DNA of 64,000 bases from TH-plancto1 sp031431195 (GCA_031431195.1 JANPCU010000011.1:4318-68317); one strand, 5' to 3'; positions 28,445 through 37,711 are shown, numbered from the stretch's first letter. Notes: generated by a model not told the origin, from the sequence alone. A program made the numbers and translations.

Positions 28445-28882
28445 TGCCCCCCCTCCCTGGGTCTTTGTCGAGTGACTGGGCCGCCCAAGCGACCACGACT
28501 CATTTAAGGTGTCTGTTTCTGCCAACGCACTCCGTGAAGAGTGTCACCGGCGAAAACCCAAGCCGTCAGCTGGCCTGGAAAACCTCATCGCTGGATAGAA
28601 ATTCGGCTGGTAACGATAGCAGCGATCAATCATTCAGTGACCAGCTGGCAGGAATGCTCTATTTTTCCGAAGATGAGTATCTACAAGGGGTTGTGTCAGT
28701 GGGAGAGCTTCCGGAATCCGTATAATCGTTACAGCCCGCAAAGTCTTCCACCGCGACGGGGGGCGCCCCCCTCACAATTCCCCCGCGAAGACTTTCGACG
28801 GGGGGCTGCCGTCGCACTTCTTCGCCTCCCAGTGGCCGAGGAGCGAGAACCTGCGGGCATTCGCGACCATCCTCGTTGGCCC
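28445..28882. other. Intergenic region with G/C hairpins
   Basis: About 440 bases without a gene. It contains an imperfect inverted repeat, GCAAAGTCTTCCACCGCG (28738) against CGCGAAGACTTTCGACG (28785), and a run of CCTCAACC units at 28880-28905 that just enters the end of the next gene. Confidence 0.5.
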
Positions 28883-29212
28883 TCAACCCTCAACCCTCAA
28901 CCCTTCCAGCTGATCCAGCGGCAGTTTCGATAAGTATTCCCATGTATAAATTCCCGTGTCGTGCCCGTCCGACCAGCTGATCTTCAGGGCATAATTGCCG
29001 CTGTACTTCATGGCTGCGGGGGCGACATCCTCGGGCACTGTCAACGGATTGACGATCCGCTCCCCGGTCATTTCATCCACACAAGCGGCACACGGGCACA
29101 ACAGCCGCAAATCGCGAAATGCGATGCGAACTTGTGCAGCAGTCGGCCACTCGATTTCGAACAGCTGGGATTCGCGGAGGGCACGTAGAGTGGTGGGAAC
29201 GGTCGAGGTCAT
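28883..29212 (-). CDS. DUF971 (GBBH-like N-terminal domain) protein
   Basis: A 109-residue protein with the DUF971 signature RLLCPCAACVDEMTGERIVN, whose cysteines are thought to bind zinc or an Fe-S centre, and the C-terminal ISWSDGHDTGIYTWEYLSKL. Related domains occur at the N-terminus of gamma-butyrobetaine hydroxylase and in Fe-S assembly proteins; stand-alone function is uncertain. Start taken at 29212; an in-frame ATG at 29245 is also possible. It lies divergently from mutL, 145 bases away. Confidence 0.88.
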   Translation of the reverse strand: MTSTVPTTLRALRESQLFEIEWPTAAQVRIAFRDLRLLCPCAACVDEMTGERIVNPLTVPEDVAPAAMKYSGNYALKISWSDGHDTGIYTWEYLSKLPLDQLEGLRVEG

Positions 29213-29357
29213 GGGGATGCCTAGGGAAGGAGTGTGATGGGGCATGCTAGCCCCCACGCTCGGCAACCTCAATCGGGAGTCACTGTCTCACTCCCGCTTC
29301 GGCTCGCTCAGGGGTAAACTATTATCAGACCTAACTTCCTCACGATGAACGGATGCC

Positions 29358-31409
29358 ATGTCGGCCACCACGGAACAGGCCCCCCGAATTCAACAACTCT
29401 CCACCAGCGTGATCAATAAGATCGCAGCTGGAGAGGTGATTGAGCGTCCGGCGAGTGTGATTAAGGAGCTGATGGAGAACTCGATCGACGCCCTGGCGAC
29501 CCGCATCGAGATCGAGATCCAGCGCGGCGGGGCCGACCTGATCCGCATCGTCGACGATGGCGAGGGCATCCACCCCGATGACCTGCCGCTGGCTGTCGCC
29601 GCTCATGCGACGAGCAAGCTGCGGAGTGCGGACGATCTGTTCCATGTGCGGTCGATGGGGTTCCGGGGTGAAGCGCTGGCCTCGATCGCGGAGATCTCGC
29701 GGCTGCGGATTCGCTCGCGGCAGGCCGACTCCGACATTGGCACCGAACTCACTGTTGACGGCGGAGACGCCCAACCGTTGGTCCCCTGCGGTTGCCCGGT
29801 CGGCACTTCCATTGAGGTCCGCGAGCTGTTCTATACGACCCCGGTGCGGCGGAAGTTCCTCAAGAACGCCTCGACCGAATTCGGCCACATCTCGGAGCAG
29901 TTCACCCGCATCGCGCTGGCGAACCCGAACTTGCACCTGACGCTCAAGCACAACGACCGCGTGGTCTACGACCTCCCCGCCACGCAGCAATTGCAAGAGC
30001 GGCTGGAGCTGTTCTATGGAGCGGAACTGGCCCAAGACCTCATCCCGGTCGAGATGCACCGCGACGGTAACCGCGTCTGGGGCTTTGTGGGTCATCCCAA
30101 GCAGTCGCGGACGACGCGCAAGCACCAGTATCTGTTTCTCAATGGCCGCTGGATTCAGGACCGCTCGCTGCAACACGCGCTGAACGAGGGGTATCGCGGG
30201 CTGTTGATGGTCGGCCGGCAACCGGTGGCGTTTCTGTTTCTGGAAGTGCCGCCCGACAGCGTCGATGTGAACGTGCATCCGACCAAGTCCGAGGTGCGGT
30301 TCCTCGACCCCAGCGCCCTGTTCCGGCTGGTCCTCTCGTCCATCCGTTCGAAGTTCCTGGGCATGGACCTCGGCGGCGTCCTCGATGCCAACCGGCTCAT
30401 CTCGGGCCAACTCGGCAGCTCCCTCGAACAGGCCCCTGTCCACGACCTCAGCTTCGATGAACACGAAGCCAGCGGGGCCGTGGCACCGCAATATCGAGTG
30501 GAAGAAGAGCTATCGAACTGGGCCCAAGCACAGCTGTCGGAGTGGAGGCCGTCGTCCGATCGATCCGCTCCGATCGAGAGCAGCTATGCCTTGCGCGCGG
30601 AGTCGACTCCGTCGTCCCCCGATGAGCCGCATTCCGACCCGGATCTCCCCTCGACCGATATCACCGGCTCACTCAACCCGTGGCTCGATCGATCGGCCCT
30701 CCCCCAGCTGACCACGCAGTTCCGCCCCTTCCCCGGCGGACCCGCTCCGATCGCCAGTCGTATCCTCGCGCCTCCGGCTCCCCCTCCCGCAGCCACTCTC
30801 AAAGCGGCGGAACTCCCCACCACCGGTGCAGCGTCCGAAGTCCGGGCGATGCAGGTCCACGACTGCTACCTCGTCATCGAAACCCCCGATGGCGTCCACA
30901 TCATTGACCAGCACGCCCTCCACGAACGGATCATGTACGAACAGCTGCGGCGGCGGATTCTCAGCGGCAGTGCGGAGGTCCAGCGGCTGCTGGTGCCGAT
31001 TCCGGTGGAGCTGACCCCGCGCGAGGCAGCCGTCGCTCTCGACAATACCGAACTGCTGGCGGAACTCGGCCTGCTGGTGCAAGACTTCGGGGGGAACACG
31101 GTGGCCCTTAGCGGACTTCCGACGCTCTCGCGCCGGGCCGACCCGACCGAACTGCTCAAGTCGGTGATCGAGAAGATCGATTCTCAGAACGAGCAGGTCA
31201 CTCGCCGCGATTTGCTCGATTCACTGCTGCACATGATGGCCTGCAAGTCCGCCATCAAGGCTGGATACCGGCTCTCTCCAGAAGAGATCACAGCTCTCCT
31301 CGAACAGCGCCACCTGTGCGATGACCACCACCACTGCCCACATGGCCGACCGACCTCGCTGAAGCTGTCGAAGACGGAACTCGACCGGCAATTTGGTCGG
31401 TTGGGATGA
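29358..31409 (+). CDS. mutL: DNA mismatch repair protein MutL
   Basis: Couples MutS mismatch recognition to strand nicking. It has 683 residues. The N-terminal GHKL ATPase motifs are complete: VINKIAAGEVIERPASVIKE, VDDGEGI, ATSKLRS and GFRGEALASI. A Pro/Ser-rich linker (about residues 370-490) leads to the C-terminal domain, which has the endonuclease motif DQHALHERIMYE and the accompanying ACKSAIKAG and CPHGRPTSL motifs. That set is found in MutL proteins of bacteria lacking MutH, so this MutL is predicted to nick DNA itself. Confidence 0.97.
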   Translation: MSATTEQAPRIQQLSTSVINKIAAGEVIERPASVIKELMENSIDALATRIEIEIQRGGADLIRIVDDGEGIHPDDLPLAVAAHATSKLRSADDLFHVRSMGFRGEALASIAEISRLRIRSRQADSDIGTELTVDGGDAQPLVPCGCPVGTSIEVRELFYTTPVRRKFLKNASTEFGHISEQFTRIALANPNLHLTLKHNDRVVYDLPATQQLQERLELFYGAELAQDLIPVEMHRDGNRVWGFVGHPKQSRTTRKHQYLFLNGRWIQDRSLQHALNEGYRGLLMVGRQPVAFLFLEVPPDSVDVNVHPTKSEVRFLDPSALFRLVLSSIRSKFLGMDLGGVLDANRLISGQLGSSLEQAPVHDLSFDEHEASGAVAPQYRVEEELSNWAQAQLSEWRPSSDRSAPIESSYALRAESTPSSPDEPHSDPDLPSTDITGSLNPWLDRSALPQLTTQFRPFPGGPAPIASRILAPPAPPPAATLKAAELPTTGAASEVRAMQVHDCYLVIETPDGVHIIDQHALHERIMYEQLRRRILSGSAEVQRLLVPIPVELTPREAAVALDNTELLAELGLLVQDFGGNTVALSGLPTLSRRADPTELLKSVIEKIDSQNEQVTRRDLLDSLLHMMACKSAIKAGYRLSPEEITALLEQRHLCDDHHHCPHGRPTSLKLSKTELDRQFGRLG

Positions 31410-31483
31410 GGGATCGTATTCAGCGCTGAGTGACCAACGGGGTGGCTGGGCCACAAGAGATTCTTTTATCGTCTTCTCTCTGG

Positions 31484-31542
31484 GAAAACCTCTGGTGCCG
31501 CTGGCACCCCGGTCGGCCCAAAGCGGCCAACTGGTGCCAACC
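31484..31542. repeat. 'GGTGCCGCTGGCACC' palindromic element, copy 1
   Basis: A roughly 60-base unit with two nested pairings: GGTGCCGCTGGCACC, then CGGCCCAAAGCGGCC, ending CTGGTGCCAACC. It aligns well with 36424-36481. It lies in the 257-base space after mutL. Confidence 0.75.
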
Positions 31543-31666
31543 CGCGTGCCGCGCATTTAGGAAATTATCTCACGTCTACCTGATTTTACCACTTGCAGGC
31601 TCGCGATCAAAGTGTTAGAAAATATTTGTGTCAGCAGTGTCCTGTACTTCACAATGGGAGTTTGCA

Positions 31667-31912
31667 ATGAAATCTCGTGTCTCGTGTCTCGTGTTGATGC
31701 TGGTCGGACTGATGTGTCAGCCGTGTTCTGCAATCAATGACAAGCTGACTGTGACCCAGTTTACCAGCGACAACAACGTCCAGTGGATGGCATATACATG
31801 GAAGAACGTATCACAAGGGATGGGGCAGCCTCCAAAGGAAGTCATCACAATCGCAATGTCTATGGCTGATGCTAATGCCCAAAATGTCAACTACATATTT
31901 CACGCAACATGA
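31667..31912 (+). CDS. Small secreted protein (81 residues), possibly truncated
   Basis: Begins MKSRVSCLVLMLVGLMCQPC behind a GGGAG site, with a signal peptide cut after CSA. The mature part (LTVTQFTSDNNVQWMAYTWK) is short. Protein-like sequence resumes in other frames over the next 260 bases (QWKIKTILTYAPLTMGGVVA, then a TAG at 32045, then GRSDLNGVTDVNGRTIQWSF), so this may be the surviving start of a longer broken gene. Confidence 0.5.
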   Translation: MKSRVSCLVLMLVGLMCQPCSAINDKLTVTQFTSDNNVQWMAYTWKNVSQGMGQPPKEVITIAMSMADANAQNVNYIFHAT

Positions 31913-32180
31913 AATGATACAAGTGAGGTTCTTGATGACTAAATCCCTGGACAAGGTCGGCAATGGAAGATCAAAACGATCCTAACATATGCTCCGTTGA
32001 CTATGGGAGGTGTGGTTGCGAGTGGAACATCGAACGCTTACCACTAGGGTCGATCCGACCTCAATGGAGTGACTGATGTGAATGGACGGACAATCCAGTG
32101 GAGCTTCGGCGATTGCTCTGAGGCGTCAGAGCAGATCGCCTTGAGATTCGGACTGGGTCACTGCAGTCTGGTCGGGAATT
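31913..32180 (+). pseudogene. Degraded downstream part of the small secreted gene
   Basis: One frame reads TILTYAPLTMGGVVASGTSN, stops at a TAG (32045-32047), then continues SDLNGVTDVNGRTIQWSF and ends with a natural TGA near 32180. There is no good start codon. It looks like coding sequence with at least one frameshift and one nonsense change. Confidence 0.35.
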
Positions 32181-32186
32181 GAGGGG

Positions 32187-32220
32187 AGGGGACCGCACTG
32201 ATCAGTGCGGTCCCCTCCTT
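32187..32220 (+). terminator. Perfect 30-base palindrome, probable terminator
   Basis: AGGGGACCGCACTGA (32187-32201) is followed directly by its exact complement (32202-32216), giving a very strong hairpin with a minimal GATC loop, then TCCTT. It separates the broken secreted gene from the DUF1559 gene. Confidence 0.6.
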
Positions 32221-32251
32221 CGGAGAACCGCGAGAAAGACAGGGATGCCAA

Positions 32252-33196
32252 ATGGAACGACGATGGACAAATCTAGAGTATCATTTCCTCCGACATGCTC
32301 AGTGTGGCGGTCGCATTTTGAAACGCAAGTCCTCGTTAAATCCTAGCTATCAAGGCTTTACCGTCATCGAATTACTGGTCTCGATCGCTATCGTCGGCCT
32401 GATGATGGCGATTACGATCCCAGCGGTGCAGTCAAGTCGCGAGAATGCCCGGGCGACCGACTGTCGCAACCGCCTCAAGCAAGTTGGCATCGCGATGCAT
32501 TCACATCAAGAATCGCACGGGGGATTTCCGACCGAATCTTGGTCTTCTCAATTGGCACCATTTTTTGAAACGGTCAATAATAAGTCCTCGAATCAACTCA
32601 CATGTCCTTCAGACAGTCATGAGAAGGTGGAGCCCAACTACGTCATCAATGAGGGAACTGTTTTTCGATTCACTCCCCGGAATGGTTTCTCAATGCTCGC
32701 CTTGCGGTCCGAGATGACGCAGCCCAGGGACATTACAGATGGTCTATCGCACACGGCGGCCTTTTCCGAGCGACTCAGATCATGGGGGGCGGCGACGTAC
32801 ACGGAATCCCAACTTCGGAGCGATCCATTACGCTACCCGTGGTATATATCGGAAAACTTGGCTTCGCCTGGAAACGAATCGAACATGGCCATCGCCTGCC
32901 AGACACCAGTGACTCCCTATCCCTACGCATTCAGCCCCGACAGCTTCAGTGGCTGTGGCTACGATCACCGCTTGCCTCCCAATACCCGAACGTGCGTGAC
33001 AGGTCCTCCTCCCACGACACAGGGAGCCTTCTTGTACCTCGGTTCATTTATTACAGCCACCAGTCTCCATCGGTCATCAGTGCATGTCTTGTTTTCCGAT
33101 GGTTCCGTTCGTCCGATTTCGAATTCGGTCGATCTTGGTGCCTGGATGGCCATCGGCACACGAAATGGGAACGAAACGGTGGGGGTAGATCTGTGA
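32252..33196 (+). CDS. DUF1559 prepilin-like protein
   Basis: A type II/IV-pilin-like protein of the DUF1559 family, which is hugely expanded in planctomycetes. The prepilin peptidase site and helix are present (YQG/FTVIELLVSIAIVGLMMA), then AITIPAVQSSRENARATDCR and the C-terminal family motif VHVLFSDGSVRPIS. It has 314 residues from the ATG at 32252, with an unusually long 35-residue leader; a TTG at 32318 would give a normal short leader (LKRKSSLNPSYQG). Its stop overlaps the GTG of the next gene. Confidence 0.93.
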   Translation: MERRWTNLEYHFLRHAQCGGRILKRKSSLNPSYQGFTVIELLVSIAIVGLMMAITIPAVQSSRENARATDCRNRLKQVGIAMHSHQESHGGFPTESWSSQLAPFFETVNNKSSNQLTCPSDSHEKVEPNYVINEGTVFRFTPRNGFSMLALRSEMTQPRDITDGLSHTAAFSERLRSWGAATYTESQLRSDPLRYPWYISENLASPGNESNMAIACQTPVTPYPYAFSPDSFSGCGYDHRLPPNTRTCVTGPPPTTQGAFLYLGSFITATSLHRSSVHVLFSDGSVRPISNSVDLGAWMAIGTRNGNETVGVDL

Positions 33197-33801
33197 CAAA
33201 TCGCAAATGGGTTCTCTCAATCATTGGGGCATGCAGTCTGGTGGTCGTGGCTTGGATGACCTTGAGAGATCGCGGACCGACCGCTGAGGATTTTTTTCGC
33301 CCTGACGCTTTTGCGGATTTTGAGTTCACGATCGGAGGTCAACCGCCGCGCGAGACCATGTCTTGGTCGGAGAATTTGGTTGTCAAGTTGCGTGGAATCC
33401 CCGTACCCGAAATCGTCGGGGCTGATGGTAGTCGAGTGTATCTCTATTTTGTTCCGCTGCGATCTCACAAGGAAGAGGAGATACTCATACTCGATCTGTT
33501 TCAACAGTTCCATAAAGGGATTACCTATTCTGTCTCACTTCAGGGTTCAGTCGACGGAAAGTCTAAGAACTTGACCCCCAAGCCACCCGACAAGGACTAC
33601 ACCGGCTCGCAATTCTGCTCTCTCTGGGGGCAGCAATCCTTTCCCGAGGGTGTGGACCTGACTGCTCAGCCGTTTGACCTCCAGGTCTGGGTCTTTCCAT
33701 ACTCTTTTGACTCAAAAACAGGCCAGGATGTCATGACCACTGGGACGTTAGTCTACCGCCAGGAAATGACCATCGAGAATGCCATTCATACTTCTCTGTG
33801 A
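33193..33801 (+). CDS. Membrane-anchored partner protein of the DUF1559 gene
   Basis: Starts with GTG inside the stop of the preceding gene (GTGA overlap), so the two are coupled. The 202 residues begin with one hydrophobic helix (WVLSIIGACSLVVVAWMTL), then a predicted extracellular beta-rich domain (DFEFTIGGQPPRETMSWSEN, later FDLQVWVFPYSFDSKTGQDV). It resembles no enzyme I know. The same order, a DUF1559 protein then a small anchored protein, recurs at 34824-36209. Confidence 0.7.
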   Translation: MTNRKWVLSIIGACSLVVVAWMTLRDRGPTAEDFFRPDAFADFEFTIGGQPPRETMSWSENLVVKLRGIPVPEIVGADGSRVYLYFVPLRSHKEEEILILDLFQQFHKGITYSVSLQGSVDGKSKNLTPKPPDKDYTGSQFCSLWGQQSFPEGVDLTAQPFDLQVWVFPYSFDSKTGQDVMTTGTLVYRQEMTIENAIHTSL

Positions 33802-34333
33802 CGTAGAGTGGGACCAGCCGCTCTGGGCGCAGGCCCACCATTCGCGCGGTGACGCAGCCGGAAGAGGTTCCTCGTCGAGAGCCGCCTCTCCTCGAACCTC
33901 TTGTGACTCTGCAACCCAGACATCCAAAGCGGCGGGGTGGCCCGGCCAGAGGGTTGAGAGTGCGTGGGTGGCGGGGTCAGGAGGCTTTGCGGATGGCCCC
34001 GACAGAGGTGGGCTTGGAGCGTCGAGGCTTTGGAAGCGAGCCTTGGCCGGTGGGCTGAAGTCGCGGATTGGCGTTGCATCAACTCCCGTCGGGGCCATGC
34101 GCAAAGCCTCCTGACCCCGCCACCCGCCACCCGCCACTGTCGAAGACGGAACTCGAGGAGCATAAAGGGAGAGAGGAACCTTTTCCGGTCTGACACCTTT
34201 GTTCCCCCCAGCCGTGGTATCTCATCCCCAGGCACTTGACAAGAGATCAAGCGACCCGCTAGAAATGTTAAGATGGGCCAACTGGGTTGTCCGGTAGGCC
34301 AATTAAGTGTCAATGTGTATGCGGGGCTTCAAA
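33802..34333. other. Intergenic region with long inverted repeat
   Basis: Over 500 bases without a believable gene, although both strands are open because of high GC. It contains the 170-base inverted-repeat element at 33961-34130. Confidence 0.5.
33961..34130. repeat. 'GGGGTCAGGAGGCTTTGC' inverted-repeat element, copy 1
   Basis: Left arm 33961-34003 (GTGGCGGGGTCAGGAGGCTT, then TGCGGATGGCCCCGAC), right arm 34088-34127 complementary with few mismatches, and an 84-base loop. The arms are nearly identical to those of the element at 43135-43325, but the loops do not match. Confidence 0.85.
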
Positions 34334-34738
34334 ATGGTTCAGTTGTTGAAGAGTCGACTGTTGTCTGCTGCGGTGATCGGTGTCACCATGTTCGGGATGC
34401 TGGTATCGCCAGTTGCCGCCCAACTCGTGACGGGGCGTTCGACGGATGTCGAAGCAGGGGTCAGTGCTACAGGAACGCAGCAATATGGTGCATTACAGGG
34501 CGTCTGTGATCACCGGGATTTCAAGTACACTCGCCTCAGAATCATCGTGACTGTGGTCAGAGGCCGAGTGACCAACCTGTCGGGTCGCCCCGCAGTGTTC
34601 CGGAATCCAGGGCAATTGCGAATTACTGATCCCCAGACTGGTGTTCGACGGGATGCACTTCAAGACCTCTACATCTACTCGGCCAATCGGGGGCCGGGCG
34701 CATGCCTCCTTGTCGCAAACGGCTGGCGTCCAGAGTAA
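34334..34738 (+). CDS. Small secreted protein
   Basis: A 134-residue protein from the ATG at 34334 (GTG at 34307 and ATG at 34313 are also in frame). Signal peptide LLSAAVIGVTMFGMLVSPVA, cut near AAQ. The mature part has two Cys residues and a basic, beta-rich stretch (RIIVTVVRGRVTNLSGRPAV). The function is not recognised. It lies just upstream of a DUF1559 gene and may be co-transcribed. Confidence 0.65.
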   Translation: MVQLLKSRLLSAAVIGVTMFGMLVSPVAAQLVTGRSTDVEAGVSATGTQQYGALQGVCDHRDFKYTRLRIIVTVVRGRVTNLSGRPAVFRNPGQLRITDPQTGVRRDALQDLYIYSANRGPGACLLVANGWRPE

Positions 34739-34823
34739 TTCATGAATCCCGGGCTGCGATGCTTTGGAAAGACTGGCCTTCAGTCAATTCTGCGGCATTG
34801 TGGCTGACCGGAGGGAGTGATCT

Positions 34824-35654
34824 GTGAGGATGCGCTGGAGTGGATTCACGTTGGTCGAGTTGCTGGTGGTGATCGCCATCATCGGCATACTGACAGCGCT
34901 GGCTTTGCCTGCGGTGCAGCAAGCTCGTGAATCCGCCCGTCGCGCCCAATGCCGGAATCAGCTGAAACAACTCGCGCTGGCTCTGCATAACTATCACTCC
35001 AATGGACAGATTTTGCCTTCTGGGGCGATCATCATGGGCCCCTCATTCCCCACGCTACCTGGCTGGGGATGGGGGGCGATGATCCTGCCTTATGTCGATC
35101 AATCGCCGTTATACAATACACTTAATTTTCATGTCGGCACGACAATAAATGGGAACGAGCCCCTGGTGGCGACTTCGATCCCGCTGTGGCGCTGTGCGTC
35201 AGACTCCGCCGCTTCGACAGTTCCCGTCGCGTTCCCGTCAGGCAACTCTGTGCAAGCTGCCACAGGGAATTACAGCGGAGTCGGTGGGATGCTCTCTGGG
35301 ATCTCGTCAGTCCGATTTGCCCATGTGTCCGATGGTTTGTCGCAAACCTTGATGCTGGGAGAGCGCGTCACGAATCCACCTTCGCCAGCGAGTCTCTCTT
35401 ATACATCCGGCTGGTATGGCTTTTTAGCAGCCCAGAATGAATATGTCTTTGACTCCACACCCTACACGGATGCCGTGAATGCCCATCCCATCAATTCCTC
35501 CCTGGGATCTCCCGGAAACTTTTCGAGTCGTCATGTGGGAGGCGCGCACTTCGCGTTGGGAGATGGATCGGTGCGTTTTGTCGGCGACCAGATTGATGGA
35601 TACTTGTTCGAGGCCATGGGGACGCCAGCGGGCGGAGAAGTTGTGGAGTTCTGA
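34824..35654 (+). CDS. DUF1559 prepilin-like protein
   Basis: A 276-residue DUF1559 family member with a short leader (MRMRWSG/FTLVELLVVIAI), the AVQQARESARRAQCRNQLKQ segment, and the C-terminal GGAHFALGDGSVRFV motif. The start is GTG at 34824 (GGAGGGAG upstream) or ATG at 34830. The family assembles as pilin-like or surface proteins. The next gene starts three bases after the stop. Confidence 0.95.
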   Translation: MRMRWSGFTLVELLVVIAIIGILTALALPAVQQARESARRAQCRNQLKQLALALHNYHSNGQILPSGAIIMGPSFPTLPGWGWGAMILPYVDQSPLYNTLNFHVGTTINGNEPLVATSIPLWRCASDSAASTVPVAFPSGNSVQAATGNYSGVGGMLSGISSVRFAHVSDGLSQTLMLGERVTNPPSPASLSYTSGWYGFLAAQNEYVFDSTPYTDAVNAHPINSSLGSPGNFSSRHVGGAHFALGDGSVRFVGDQIDGYLFEAMGTPAGGEVVEF

Positions 35655-35657
35655 CAC

Positions 35658-36209
35658 ATGAGTGGAACGTATTTTCCCAATCTGCGAAGGTTCGCTTGGA
35701 CACAGTTGTGCCTGGCCCTCGCTGTGGCGTCATGCTCGGGATGCGGGAGTTCGGCAATCAGTGATGCTGCCACTCTCGACCAGCAAATCGAAGAAAAATG
35801 GATGGCCAACCGGGAAGTGGTTGATGCCATTCCGTTTTTCGAAGGCGGAGGCCTTTTCGAGAACCTCGGGGACGCCGGCGAAGTACCGGTCGACACGACT
35901 TATGTTCTCCCACTGCTGAAGCGAGTCCGTGACGAATTGGCACTGAAGCCAGTGGCCATACTGGAGGGCCCCCAGCGGGCGTTAGCCATTCTGGTCGAAT
36001 TGCCGAGTTCTCCCGCCCAGCGAAAACGTCTGGGAGTCATCCTTCAAGAGGCGGACCAAGCTTACCCCGGTCTGTTGATGGACCACTGGGGCGATAAATG
36101 GTTGTCCCTGGATTTCCTGGACGAGGGAGAGACCAAAGCCTTCGAAAGTTCTGGGGTACTGGAATTGATGCAGAAAGAACACGAGTTCCAGCGCCGACAA
36201 GAAGGTTGA
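35658..36209 (+). CDS. Lipoprotein partner of the DUF1559 gene
   Basis: A 183-residue protein starting three bases after the DUF1559 stop. The N-terminus LCLALAVASCSGCGS fits a lipoprotein signal with a lipidated Cys. The remainder is acidic and mostly helical (LLKRVRDELALKPVAILEG). It has no known domain. It mirrors the DUF1559-partner arrangement at 32252-33801, although the two partners do not look homologous. Confidence 0.7.
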   Translation: MSGTYFPNLRRFAWTQLCLALAVASCSGCGSSAISDAATLDQQIEEKWMANREVVDAIPFFEGGGLFENLGDAGEVPVDTTYVLPLLKRVRDELALKPVAILEGPQRALAILVELPSSPAQRKRLGVILQEADQAYPGLLMDHWGDKWLSLDFLDEGETKAFESSGVLELMQKEHEFQRRQEG

Positions 36210-36815
36210 TGCTCCTCTCGATTCCCCAGTTCCGGCTGGGGACCGCGGGGCGGCACCGGTTGGGTCGCTTGGAAGCCTACCGGTGTGGCGCAGCCAGAAG
36301 AGGTCTGTTGCGATGCAGAGTCTGCTGTCGGTCTCATCATTTTGTGCAATCCACATCCTTGATGGATGAATCCGTAGTCTCTGTCACCTGTCGAAGGAGT
36401 TCCCGTGTGGAGTGTCCCCTCCGAGAAATCCTCTTGTGCCACTGGCACACCGGTAGCCCAAAGCGGCAACCGGTGCCAACCTGGCGGACAACACATCTTG
36501 AACCTCCGCACCCTTATCAAATCCCACCGCTGGCCCCCCACCTGGACCCGCGACCTCGCCAGCCAGCAATTCGCATAACCCTGACTTCGAATGGCGACTG
36601 CACTCCTTCGGAAGTCTGGCAGGGACGCGAAGTCTGGCCGCTCGCCTCAATAATCATCCCGTCAAGCTCGCCGTGTCGCGCGCCCACTTGCTGCAAATCC
36701 GTTTCCCGCCAAGCAGATTACTGTTCAGGAGGCCCCCATACCCTGTGAGCGAAAGCCGGGGATGCTCACCTCAGCGCACCCGGAGCTGGTCTTTCGAACC
36801 CGTTCTGGAGTACTG
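36210..36815. other. Intergenic region with repeat
   Basis: About 600 bases without a credible gene; both strands carry only chance ORFs. The palindromic element at 36424-36481 is the only recognisable structure. Confidence 0.5.
36424..36481. repeat. 'GGTGCCGCTGGCACC' palindromic element, copy 2
   Basis: Second copy of the element at 31484-31542, reading TTGTGCCACTGGCACACCGG, then CCCAAAGCGG and CAACCGGTGCCAAC. Compensating changes in the pairing positions keep the hairpin in part. Confidence 0.75.
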
Positions 36816-37427
36816 ATGTCATTAGCAGCCCGACTTGACTACGACCTGACCGTCATCACGGCGACGTGTCAGCGGCCAGCTCAGCTGGCGAATTGTATGT
36901 TCCAGTTTTCGCAGCAAAGTTTCGGCACTCTGCGGTGTCAGCACCTGGTCGTCTCGGACGGCATCGACCCGCAGGCTCGTGCGCTCAGTCGGCAATTCGG
37001 GGCGACATACATCGAACGACCCGAGCCCGGTGGGCAGTGGGGATCGCTCGCGCGGGATGTCGGGGTTCACCAAGCCCAAGGCCGGTTCGTCTGCTTCTGG
37101 GACGATGACAATTTGTATGAGCCGCTCGCGCTGGCCGCACTCTTCGCAGCTGCGGTCGATGCGGATATCGGGGTGGTCCAGACGCGGTATCGCTGCCGGA
37201 CTCGCGCGGGGCAGGTCACGATTCCTCGTCAGTGGTCGGGATCGTTCATCCAGGGGGATGTCGACACGATGTGCGTGTGCGTCCGCCGCGAATTGGCGAT
37301 GCAGGAACTGTGGGAGCAGCAGCCCCCGCCGACGCGACTGACTACGGATTGGCACTGGCTGAACCGACTGGAGCGGCATCAGCCTCGTATCCGCTTCGTG
37401 CCGCTGGTGATCGGCTGGCATCTGTAG
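36816..37427 (+). CDS. Glycosyltransferase family 2-like (GT-A fold) protein
   Basis: A 203-residue protein from the ATG at 36816 (GGAG five bases upstream). It starts with the GT-A nucleotide-sugar fold, DLTVITATCQRPAQLANCMF, and carries a DxD-type motif in GRFVCFWDDDNLYEPLALAA. The C-terminal acceptor region is short (TTDWHWLNRLERHQP), so the enzyme is smaller than many GT2 members but similar to stand-alone GT-A proteins. No neighbouring sugar genes, so the substrate is unknown. Confidence 0.8.
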   Translation: MSLAARLDYDLTVITATCQRPAQLANCMFQFSQQSFGTLRCQHLVVSDGIDPQARALSRQFGATYIERPEPGGQWGSLARDVGVHQAQGRFVCFWDDDNLYEPLALAALFAAAVDADIGVVQTRYRCRTRAGQVTIPRQWSGSFIQGDVDTMCVCVRRELAMQELWEQQPPPTRLTTDWHWLNRLERHQPRIRFVPLVIGWHL

Positions 37428-37616
37428 AACGGAATTCATTCCGCTCTGCGTCTGGGAGAAGCGGTCGCTGCCGAGCCGCTCATGAGAGCCGCGAGCCAGG
37501 AGACACGTCAAATCGCAGTTGCGGCTAGGCAGGAGCCACGCCCCCCCCACTGTGGGGAAACCCCAAAATTATCCAGGACAGGGCACGAGAGCAATATCAC
37601 AGTCTTTATTTAGTCC

Positions 37617-37672
37617 ACACAGACAGGAATGTCTGTGCTACTGAACGGTGGGGCAGACATTCCTGTTTGCCT
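37617..37672. repeat. 'CACAGACAGGAATGTCTGTG' element, copy 1
   Basis: The palindrome CACAGACAGGAATGTCTGTG is followed by a 15-base spacer and a third arm GGGGCAGACATTCCTGTTTG, so alternative hairpins are possible. It recurs at 54589-54641. It lies between convergent genes. Confidence 0.8.
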
Positions 37673-37711
37673 TCTGGCTGAAGACCAATTCTGAATCTGC
37701 ACTCAACGAGC

